Positions 1-7,107 of a stretch of 39,702 bases of DNA are shown here, piece after piece; position 1 is the first letter of the stretch, and each line of letters starts with the position of its first letter. The stretch lies in contig JAWXTU010000010.1 of NCBI GenBank assembly GCA_044433285.1, forward strand, positions 1 to 39,702, given 5' to 3'. The notes beneath the pieces were generated by a model, which made no database searches, was not told the DNA's origin, and saw only the letters and a program-made list of their open reading frames with translations. The position numbers and the translations under genes were made by a program. This stretch comes from Aphodosoma sp044433285. GTDB lineage: Bacteria; Bacteroidota; Bacteroidia; Bacteroidales; Paludibacteraceae.

Positions 1-250
1 ATTCAATATTTTAAATTATTATTATAGATTTTATATATATTAATATTAGACTTAAATATAAAATTGCCACAAAGATAGTGCAAATAATTAACATATGCAA
101 GTATTTTTTCAAAAAAAAATATATTTTCATATTTTTGAGTCTTATCAGTCTATTTCGACTCTTATATCACTCATTTAGCCCGCTAAACTTGCGATATTAC
201 TAGTCAAACTAGTTCTGATAATCCTTCAAAAATATCAGCTAAACTTTTTT
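1..250. other. AT-rich intergenic region
   Basis: I see no coding sequence here. It holds a minus-strand promoter (70-100, listed separately), a small inverted repeat ACTAG-TCAA-ACTAG near 199-212, the 9-mer GCTAAACTT at both 182-190 and 238-246, and a weak 6-bp hairpin (CTGATA/TATCAG) just past the stop of the alkyltransferase gene. None of the hairpins has a proper U-tract on the minus strand, so I do not call a terminator. Confidence 0.5.
70..100 (-). promoter_or_regulatory. Bacteroidota-type promoter pointing off the left edge
   Basis: On the minus strand TATCTTTG (77-70) matches the TAnnTTTG -7 consensus, and TTG (100-98) lies exactly 20 bases upstream at the -33 position. It would start a leftward transcript within the first 65 bases, so a minus-strand gene probably begins just outside the window. 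The motif is visible; the gene beyond is inferred. Confidence 0.6.
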
Positions 251-784
251 TTATTCTTTAGAATTTATCTCTAACTGTAACAAATAGCGTTTAATATTTA
301 CTCCTGCCGCATATCCAACAAGCGCGTTTTTGGCTCCTACCACACGATGACACGGAATAATTATCTGTATCGGATTGCGATTACAAGCCATACCAACCGC
401 CCGTGCTGCGCTAGGTTTACCCAACTTCACCGCCACATCTTTATATGTAAATGTTGAACCGTAAGGGATTTTTGCGAGTTGCGACAACACCTGCTGTTGA
501 AACTCCGTTAAAAATGATATATCGTATTGTATATCAAACCTCTGCAAAGACCCACTCAGATACATAATCAACTGATTATACACCACATCTGCATAACTTT
601 TTTCCTCTACAAGTTCCACCTTATTTATATTTAGATGTTTAACGCACTCGCTGAAATCAAGCTGCGGATTATCATTTGAAATTTTGAGACCATAAAGCAC
701 CTCATTACAATATTCAATATAGCAGATGCCTATTGGAGTATTATAAACAGCGAATTCTCGTTTTGGAAAATTATTTAAGTGCAT
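251..784 (-). CDS. ogt: Methylated-DNA--protein-cysteine S-methyltransferase (Ogt/Ada-C family)
   Basis: This 177-residue protein is a suicide DNA-repair enzyme that moves alkyl groups from O6-alkylguanine or O4-alkylthymine onto its own cysteine, in the cytoplasm. The C-terminal half is the DNA-binding, active-site domain. PCHRV at about 144-148 gives acceptor Cys145, and RAVGMA at 129-134 gives the helix-turn-helix Arg finger Arg129. The substrate-pocket motif reads GYAAG (158-161 region) where most homologues have GYAGG. Residues 1-85 are the poorly conserved N-terminal alpha/beta domain, and the length is normal for single-function Ogt/MGMT. It lacks the Ada zinc-binding regulatory domain. 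It is divergent from ettA, with a TACCTTTG promoter box just upstream. The symbol follows family convention; ogt and the Ada C-domain cannot be told apart further here. Confidence 0.93.
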   Translation of the reverse strand: MHLNNFPKREFAVYNTPIGICYIEYCNEVLYGLKISNDNPQLDFSECVKHLNINKVELVEEKSYADVVYNQLIMYLSGSLQRFDIQYDISFLTEFQQQVLSQLAKIPYGSTFTYKDVAVKLGKPSAARAVGMACNRNPIQIIIPCHRVVGAKNALVGYAAGVNIKRYLLQLEINSKE

Positions 785-804
785 TTTAACTTTGATTTAG
801 ATTG

Positions 805-812
805 CAAAGGTA
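805..812 (-). promoter_or_regulatory. -7 promoter element of the alkyltransferase gene
   Basis: Reading leftward, TACCTTTG matches the Bacteroidota -7 consensus TAnnTTTG and ends 21 bases before the start codon at 784. No clear TTTG lies 19-21 bases upstream, so the -33 element is weak or absent. Confidence 0.55.
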
Positions 813-875
813 ATATTTTTTTTCAAATAAGGGGGTTACATCAACAGAAAACTTCATTACATTATCAAAACAGAG

Positions 876-977
876 GTGTTAACAAAAGGCTATTTTTCAG
901 TTATTTACATCAAAATGAAATTATTTTGAAATTTTACCGTAAAATATAGTGTTAACAAAAAAAATATAGTATCTTTG
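876..977 (+). promoter_or_regulatory. ettA promoter with repeated upstream motifs
   Basis: TATCTTTG at 970-977 fits the Bacteroidota -7 box and predicts transcription starting near 983, giving a leader of about 95 bases. The 12-mer GTGTTAACAAAA occurs at 876-887 and again at 949-960, the second copy lying at the -33 position in place of a clear TTTG. AAAATATAGT occurs at 941-950 and 961-970, a 20-base period. The repeats are seen; an operator role is inference. The rest of the 785-1076 gap shows no gene. Confidence 0.5.
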
Positions 978-1076
978 TGCCCTAAATACATAATAGTTTT
1001 GTATGCGCAACAACTCAACCTGTTAAACAACTAAAAATAAGCATTGTACATATAAAATTATATTTCAAAAAAAGAT

Positions 1077-2747
1077 ATGGCAGACGACAAAAAAGTAATT
1101 TTTTCAATGGTAAATGTGAGCAAATCGTTCACAGCAAACAAACCAATTCTAAAAAACATCTACCTCTCGTTCTTCTACGGAGCTAAAATCGGTATTATCG
1201 GTTTAAATGGATCGGGTAAATCTACATTGATGAAAATCATTGCAGGTTTAGAAAAATCATATGAAGGGGAGGTTGTATTTTCACCTGGATATAGCGTTGG
1301 ATATCTAGAACAAGAACCTAAATTTGATGAAGATAAAACCGTAAAAGAGATTGTACAAGAGGGTGTACAACCTATTATGGATATGTTGGCTGAATTTGAG
1401 AAAATTAATGAGGCGTTTGGCGACCCAGATGCGGACTTTGATAAGTTATTAGCTCGACAATCTGAATTGCAAGATCAACTCGACCAACACGATGCTTGGA
1501 ACATCGACTCGAAATTAGAACGTGCGATGGATGCGTTACGCTGTCCGCCAGACGAAAATATTATGCGCAACCTATCTGGAGGTGAACGTCGTCGTGTGGC
1601 ATTATGTCGCTTGTTACTACAAGAACCTGATATTTTATTGCTTGATGAGCCTACCAACCACCTTGATGCAGAATCTATTGATTGGTTAGAACAACACTTA
1701 CAACAATATAAAGGTACAATCATTGCGGTTACTCACGACCGTTATTTCCTTGATCACGTGGCTGGCTGGATTCTTGAACTCGACAGAGGCGAAGGTATTC
1801 CATGGAAAGGCAACTACACTGGTTGGTTAGATCAAAAAACTGCACGTATGGCTCAGGAGGAGAAACAGGCTAGCAAGCGCCGCAAAACTCTTGAACGTGA
1901 GTTGGAATGGGTGCGAATGGCTCCATCTGCTAGACATGCAAAAGGCAAGGCGCGTTTGAACTCGTACGATGCATTGATGAATGAAGATCAAAAAGCCCGC
2001 GAAGAGAAATTGGAACTATTTATTCCTAATGGTCCGCGCCTTGGTAATAAGGTGATAAATGCTGTGGATGTGGCAAAAAGTTTTGGCGATAAACTACTAT
2101 TTGAAAGCCTAAATTTTATGTTGCCTCCGAATGGTATAGTAGGTATTATTGGTCCAAATGGTGCTGGTAAAACTACCCTCTTCCGTATGATTATGGAGAT
2201 GGAGAGTGTAGACAATGGTACTTTTGAGGTAGGAGAGACAGTAAAAGTTGGTTATGCAGATCAACTACACAAAGATATAGATCCAAATAAATCAATATAT
2301 GAAGTAATATCTGGCGGCACAGAGTTTATTAGAGTGGCAGGTCGTGAAATAAACTCACGCGCATATCTTAGTAGATTTAACTTTACAGGTGGCGACCAAG
2401 AAAAACTTTGTGGTATACTATCTGGGGGTGAACGAAATAGATTACACCTTGCATTAACGCTAAAAAGTGAGGCTAATGTGTTGCTACTTGATGAGCCTAC
2501 AAATGATATTGACGTAAACACACTCCGCGCTTTAGAAGAAGGTCTTGTTAACTTTGCAGGTTGTGCTGTTGTTATCTCGCACGACCGCTGGTTCTTAGAC
2601 CGTATTTGTACTCATATTTTGGCATTTGAAGGAGACTCAAAAGTATTCTACTTCGAGGGATCGTACAGTGAATACGAAGAGAATAAACGTATGCGTATGG
2701 GTAATGTAGAACCTCAACGCATTCGCTATCGCAAGCTAATGGAATAA
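1077..2747 (+). CDS. ettA: ABC-F ATPase EttA (energy-dependent translational throttle)
   Basis: This is a cytoplasmic ribosome-associated ATPase of the ABC-F class. It binds the E site and gates entry of 70S initiation complexes into elongation according to ATP/ADP level. Two ABC domains in tandem are complete: Walker A GLNGSGKST (42-50), signature LSGGE (166-170) and Walker B with DEPTNHLD (D190, E191); then GPNGAGKTT (359-367), LSGGE (448-452) and DEPTNDID. The roughly 80-residue charged linker between them, rich in Lys and Arg (KQASKRRKTLERELEW), matches the P-site-tRNA interaction region. No membrane segments are present, so it is not a transporter. The 556-residue length equals E. coli EttA (555). 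The korA gene follows after 46 bases, so the three genes to 5657 may be cotranscribed. Confidence 0.95.
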   Translation: MADDKKVIFSMVNVSKSFTANKPILKNIYLSFFYGAKIGIIGLNGSGKSTLMKIIAGLEKSYEGEVVFSPGYSVGYLEQEPKFDEDKTVKEIVQEGVQPIMDMLAEFEKINEAFGDPDADFDKLLARQSELQDQLDQHDAWNIDSKLERAMDALRCPPDENIMRNLSGGERRRVALCRLLLQEPDILLLDEPTNHLDAESIDWLEQHLQQYKGTIIAVTHDRYFLDHVAGWILELDRGEGIPWKGNYTGWLDQKTARMAQEEKQASKRRKTLERELEWVRMAPSARHAKGKARLNSYDALMNEDQKAREEKLELFIPNGPRLGNKVINAVDVAKSFGDKLLFESLNFMLPPNGIVGIIGPNGAGKTTLFRMIMEMESVDNGTFEVGETVKVGYADQLHKDIDPNKSIYEVISGGTEFIRVAGREINSRAYLSRFNFTGGDQEKLCGILSGGERNRLHLALTLKSEANVLLLDEPTNDIDVNTLRALEEGLVNFAGCAVVISHDRWFLDRICTHILAFEGDSKVFYFEGSYSEYEENKRMRMGNVEPQRIRYRKLME

Positions 2748-2793
2748 TAAAATTAATACTCATAAAACACAAACTAAATTTTAACCTTAAGAA

Positions 2794-4632
2794 ATGAACT
2801 CAAACAAAACTATTGCTCGTAAAGACGTTACAATTCGCTTTTGTGGCGACTCGGGCGACGGAATGCAATTGACAGGAAATCTATTTTCTAGTCTATCGGC
2901 TATCTTAGGAAATGAAATTGCAACATTCCCAGATTATCCAGCAGATATGCGTGCCCCACAGGGTAGCATTGGAGGTGTATCTGGTTTTCAAGTACACGTA
3001 GGTTCAGACATCTACACTCCTGGCGATGAAGTCGATGTGCTAGTGGCTATGAACTGTGCTGCATTAAAAGTTAACTATAAGTTGTTGAAAAAAACAAGTG
3101 TTGTAATCTTCGACACTGACTCTTTTGACGAAAAAAATCTTAAAAGAGCTAAATTTGAAACTGACAACCCATTCACTGAATTAGGACTATCTGATCTAAC
3201 TCAATTAGTGCCAGTTGCATTGACTACTCTTACACAAAAAAGTTTAGAGGATTTTGATATGGATAATAAGGCGGTTACTCGATGCAAAAATATGTTTGCT
3301 CTTGGGTTAATATGCTCTCTATTCAATCGTCCACTAGAAAAAGCTCTACACTTTTTAGGTAATAAATTCGCTAAAAAGCCTGCTCTTCTAGAAGCCAATT
3401 CAAAAGTTTTAACTGATGGATATAACTATGGCTACAACCTACAATTAAATATCTCAACATTTAATATTAACCGTTCGGAACATCTTCCATCTGGTAAATA
3501 TACTATTATTGCAGGAAACAAAGCTGCAGCATTTGGATTTATCGCTGCTGCTCAAAAAGCTGATAAACAATTGTTTCTTGGCAGCTACCCAATCACCCCT
3601 GCTACTGATATTATGCACGAATTGGCACTACGTAAAGATATGGGTGTTAAGGTAATGCAATCGGAAGATGAAATTGCTGGTGTATGTACAACGCTTGGCG
3701 CAGCTTTCGCTGGCGCATTGGCTGTTACTAACACCTCTGGTCCTGGTCTATCTCTAAAATCTGAAGCAATAGGATTAGGTGTTATGGCTGAGCTACCAAT
3801 AGTAGTTGTAGACGTAATGCGTGGAGGTCCATCAACAGGATTGCCTACAAAAACTGAACAAACAGACCTTTTACAAGCTATCTATGGCAGAAATGGGGAG
3901 TGCCCTTGCGTAGTTATCGCAGCAAGTACATCTGACAACTGCTTTCAATACGCATTTGAAGCAAGTAAGATAGCTCTTGAAAATAATACTCCAGTTATCC
4001 TACTAACCGATGCTTATTTAGGTAATGGATCAGCTCTTTGGAGACTTCCAAAACTAGCTGAGCTACCAGAAATAAAACCTGCAGTAGCTACTGAAGAGCA
4101 CCGTGAAGGATATAATGTTTGTACTCGTGATGCAGAGACAAAAGTCCGCCACTTAGCATTTGCTGGTATGGAAGGATTTGAACACCGTAATTTCGGTCTT
4201 GAACGCGATGCTGTAACAGCAGGTATCTCTACAAATGGTGCTAACCACGCTATTATGATAGAGACTCGTGCAGAAAAAGTTGCACAAGTGGCTAATCACA
4301 TACCCGAACTAACTGTTGATGGAGACACTAATGCTGATACTCTTGTTATCGGGTGGGGCTCTACATATGGACACCTACTTAGTGCCGTAAATACAATGAA
4401 CGAAGAGGGTCGCCCTTGCGCTCTTGCTCATTTCCACTATATCAATCCACTACCAAAAAATACTGCTGAGGTATTTAACAAATACAAAAAATTGGTTGTG
4501 TGCGAATTAAATAGCGGACAATTTGCAACTTATCTACGTTCACAAATCCCTGCTACATATCTACAATTTAATAAAATTGAGGGACAACCATTTAATATTA
4601 GCGAAATAGAAAATTTCCTTAGAACAATCTAA
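2794..4632 (+). CDS. korA: 2-oxoacid:ferredoxin oxidoreductase, fused gamma-alpha subunit (KorA type)
   Basis: With KorB this forms the oxygen-sensitive enzyme that converts 2-oxoglutarate and CoA to succinyl-CoA, CO2 and reduced ferredoxin, or the reverse, in the cytoplasm. The N-terminal 195 residues are the gamma domain (FCGDSGDGMQLTG at about 16-28). From about 225 comes the alpha pyrimidine-binding domain (GSYPITPATDIMHELA, then SEDEIAGV and TNTSGPGLSLKSEAIG), followed by the C-terminal domain with VIGWGSTYGHL. At 612 residues it matches the fused gamma-alpha form common in Bacteroidota. The short 26-base gap to korB supports a two-subunit operon. The exact 2-oxoacid is inferred from family assignment; a pyruvate or branched-chain substrate is less likely but possible. 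No separate ferredoxin-like delta subunit is encoded next to it. Confidence 0.9.
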   Translation: MNSNKTIARKDVTIRFCGDSGDGMQLTGNLFSSLSAILGNEIATFPDYPADMRAPQGSIGGVSGFQVHVGSDIYTPGDEVDVLVAMNCAALKVNYKLLKKTSVVIFDTDSFDEKNLKRAKFETDNPFTELGLSDLTQLVPVALTTLTQKSLEDFDMDNKAVTRCKNMFALGLICSLFNRPLEKALHFLGNKFAKKPALLEANSKVLTDGYNYGYNLQLNISTFNINRSEHLPSGKYTIIAGNKAAAFGFIAAAQKADKQLFLGSYPITPATDIMHELALRKDMGVKVMQSEDEIAGVCTTLGAAFAGALAVTNTSGPGLSLKSEAIGLGVMAELPIVVVDVMRGGPSTGLPTKTEQTDLLQAIYGRNGECPCVVIAASTSDNCFQYAFEASKIALENNTPVILLTDAYLGNGSALWRLPKLAELPEIKPAVATEEHREGYNVCTRDAETKVRHLAFAGMEGFEHRNFGLERDAVTAGISTNGANHAIMIETRAEKVAQVANHIPELTVDGDTNADTLVIGWGSTYGHLLSAVNTMNEEGRPCALAHFHYINPLPKNTAEVFNKYKKLVVCELNSGQFATYLRSQIPATYLQFNKIEGQPFNISEIENFLRTI

Positions 4633-4658
4633 CCTACCAAAAAACAACAGAGAAAACT

Positions 4659-5657
4659 ATGTATACTGCAAAAGATTTTAAAAGTGACCAAGCTGTTCGC
4701 TGGTGCCCAGGTTGTGGCGACCACGCAGTTTTGAACTATCTACATAAAGCAATGGCTGAGGCTGGTGTCCCAACTCACAAAGTAGCCGTATTATCGGGTA
4801 TTGGTTGCTCATCACGCCTACCACACTACGTTAATTCTTATGGATTTAACTCAATTCATGGTCGTGGAGCTGCTATTGCATCTGGAGTAAAAGTATCTAA
4901 CCCTGAGCTGTCTGTATGGCAAGTATCAGGGGATGGCGACTGTATGGCTATCGGAGGTAACCATTTTATACATGCTGTTCGTCGTAACCTAAATATCAAT
5001 ATGATGTTGTTCAACAACCGCATATATGGTTTAACAAAAGGACAATACTCACCTACTTCACCTAAAGGTTATGTAAGTAAATCATCTCCTTTTGGAACAG
5101 TAGAGAGACCTTTCCGCCCTGCCGAATTGGTATTTGGTGCTCGTGGTACATTCTTCGCTCGTATGCTTGATGTTGATCAACCTACTGCACTAAAAGTACT
5201 TAAAGCAGCACACGAACATAAAGGATATTCAGTTTGCGAATGTTTAGTATCTTGTGTGATTTTCACAAAAAATACTCACGAATGGTTATCTAAAAAAGAG
5301 AACCGCGCCGACCGCACAATATTCCTTGAAGATGGAAAACCAATGATATTTGGTAATGAAAGAAATAAGGGGTTGGTACTTGATGGATTTGACTTGAAAG
5401 TGGTAACAATTGGCGAAAATGGTGTTACCGAAAATGATATTTTAGTTCACGATACAAAATGTCAAGACACTACTATCCATCTTAAATTGGCTCTTATGGA
5501 CGGACCTGATATGCCTATCGCTCTTGGCGTAATCCGTGCTGTAGAAGAGGAGACTTACGATGAGGCTGTTGAAAAACAGATTGCCGAAGTACAAGCTAAA
5601 ACAGATAAACACTCGTTCGACGATTTGATGGACTCGCTCGAACAATGGGATATGTAA
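4659..5657 (+). CDS. korB: 2-oxoacid:ferredoxin oxidoreductase beta subunit (KorB type)
   Basis: This is the thiamine-diphosphate-binding subunit of the KorAB enzyme. WCPGCGDH (C16, C19) and SGIGCSS (C50), with a later cysteine in the CECLVSC segment, are the expected ligands of the single [4Fe-4S] cluster. The TPP/Mg motif is GDGD at 91-94, followed by the GGNH segment and NNRIYGLTKGQ. The 332-residue length is usual for KorB. It lies 26 bases after korA and is followed by a hairpin at 5677-5707. Electrons would leave through free ferredoxin, since no polyferredoxin subunit is adjacent. The KorB-type assignment is strong; choice of 2-oxoglutarate over another 2-oxoacid rests on family resemblance only. 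Confidence 0.9.
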   Translation: MYTAKDFKSDQAVRWCPGCGDHAVLNYLHKAMAEAGVPTHKVAVLSGIGCSSRLPHYVNSYGFNSIHGRGAAIASGVKVSNPELSVWQVSGDGDCMAIGGNHFIHAVRRNLNINMMLFNNRIYGLTKGQYSPTSPKGYVSKSSPFGTVERPFRPAELVFGARGTFFARMLDVDQPTALKVLKAAHEHKGYSVCECLVSCVIFTKNTHEWLSKKENRADRTIFLEDGKPMIFGNERNKGLVLDGFDLKVVTIGENGVTENDILVHDTKCQDTTIHLKLALMDGPDMPIALGVIRAVEEETYDEAVEKQIAEVQAKTDKHSFDDLMDSLEQWDM

Positions 5658-5676
5658 GATATTTAATATTATTTTT

Positions 5677-5707
5677 AGGGCTATTTGGTACTGTGCTAAA
5701 TAGCCCT
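5677..5707 (+). terminator. Probable terminator after korB
   Basis: A 10-bp perfect stem, AGGGCTATTT (5677-5686) with AAATAGCCCT (5698-5707), closes an 11-base loop and is followed by a short, broken T-run (TTATTT). A second weaker hairpin, AGGGGA (5715-5720) with TCCCCT (5732-5737), follows at once. Termination may be partial, and no separate promoter is seen before the next gene at 5753. Confidence 0.6.
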
Positions 5708-5752
5708 TTATTTAAGGGGATATATAAAAACTCCCCTATATAGTAAAGGTGT

Positions 5753-6991
5753 ATGAAACTATTTTATCTCTCTGAAAATAAAATAAAACGAAGAGTTTCG
5801 TTGGATTTCAAATGCTCTCTTTCGGATATTTTGCCGAAAATAACTAAATATTTTCCTGAAGCAGACAACTCTCAGATACAAAAATGGGAAGAATCTGGTG
5901 CGCTGGAATATAAAATTATCGATGGTGAGAAGAGATATTTTAACAATGCTGCCGAAAATCTAATGCGCATAGATGCAGAAGCCCGAGAACTAAAATATAA
6001 ATTAGAGGGTAAAGAACGTGCTGGGAGAGATTATATTTTACAAAACCATATACGCGAAGTCTTATCTAATCAATCCACCCCTCATACGTGGAATTTTATG
6101 CATAGGATATATCTCACAAAAGAGTGTGGGCTAGAAGATGGTGAACTTTTAAGTGCTTGGCTGCCCGCACCGTACGAAAACAGCAGATTACAAAGCAATA
6201 TAAAACTACTTTATAGTAACATAGAGGCTCAGTTGAACCTAGAGACACCACATGCTAACGCATATATGCAACAAAAATATAATGCTGATGCAACAACAAA
6301 ATTTGAAGTAAAATATCAATTTACAACAAGAGCAGAATATCACCAACTACCAGATAATTTTGTACACATATCAATAGATGCACAAAATAGAGAAGTGGCT
6401 GAATATCTTCAAGAGAGAGCTCCGCACTGCATATTCACAAAGGAGATAAAACTCCTTGCTAAACAGATTATTGGCAACGAAACTCGTCCATACTATCAAG
6501 GGCGACTACTATTCGAGGCTATGCGCACTCTCTATCCGTGGACATCGGCACGAGAATATAGCACCATAACAAATATTCCGCAATATGTGATTAGAGAAAA
6601 ACACGGCGATTGCGGACAGATAACACTTCTTTTTGTTACTCTATGCAGATATATAGGCATTCCTGCTCGCTGGCAAAGTGGATTTATGCTCCACCCAGGA
6701 TATGAAAATTTGCACGACTGGGCAGAAATATATATAGAAAATATGGGATGGATAGTTGTTGATGCCTCTTTCGGAGTTCAACAATGGGGCAAAACAGAGA
6801 CTGAACGCTATTTTTATTATGGCGGGATTGATGCTTTTCGTATGGTGGTAAATAGAGATTGGGGAAGAGAACTAAGTCCTCAAAAAAAATACGAACGCTC
6901 AGAAACAGTTGATTTTCAAAGAGGTGAAATAGAAACAGCAACTAAAAATCTCTATTTTGACAGATGGCACTATGAGTTTAAAGTTTTTTAA
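5753..6991 (+). CDS. Transglutaminase-like (papain-fold) domain protein
   Basis: The C-terminal half carries a transglutaminase-core fold with a complete catalytic triad: Cys287 in HGDCGQ, His321 in LHDWAE and Asp338 in VVDASFG. Between them lies the typical RYIGIPARWQSGF segment. Such domains act as proteases, peptidases or amidases in bacteria rather than cross-linkers. The first 110 residues include an amphipathic, Glu/Lys-rich stretch (EARELKYKLEGKERAG) and have no hydrophobic signal sequence, so the protein looks cytoplasmic as drawn, unlike many transglutaminase-like proteins of this phylum. Residues 115-215 form a probable beta-rich domain I do not recognise. The ATG at 5753 is the first good start after the korB hairpin. 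Family assignment is firm; substrate and role are unknown. Confidence 0.8.
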   Translation: MKLFYLSENKIKRRVSLDFKCSLSDILPKITKYFPEADNSQIQKWEESGALEYKIIDGEKRYFNNAAENLMRIDAEARELKYKLEGKERAGRDYILQNHIREVLSNQSTPHTWNFMHRIYLTKECGLEDGELLSAWLPAPYENSRLQSNIKLLYSNIEAQLNLETPHANAYMQQKYNADATTKFEVKYQFTTRAEYHQLPDNFVHISIDAQNREVAEYLQERAPHCIFTKEIKLLAKQIIGNETRPYYQGRLLFEAMRTLYPWTSAREYSTITNIPQYVIREKHGDCGQITLLFVTLCRYIGIPARWQSGFMLHPGYENLHDWAEIYIENMGWIVVDASFGVQQWGKTETERYFYYGGIDAFRMVVNRDWGRELSPQKKYERSETVDFQRGEIETATKNLYFDRWHYEFKVF

Positions 6992-7025
6992 CCAAAACTA
7001 ATTTTAATCTTCCAATAATTTAGAT

Positions 7026-7033
7026 TATCTTTG
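7026..7033 (+). promoter_or_regulatory. -7 promoter element of the GH13 gene
   Basis: TATCTTTG matches TAnnTTTG and predicts a start near 7040 and a 5' leader of about 68 bases. The upstream -33 region is T-rich without a clean TTTG. A leader hairpin with a 2-base bulge follows at 7063-7091: ATTAGGAG pairs with CTCCT and AAT around an 11-base loop. Confidence 0.55.
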
Positions 7034-7107
7034 TAAAACATTTATGCAAAGACAAAAAACAGATTAGGAGACTTCAAAAAACTCCTCTAATAAAAATTTA
7101 AACAACT

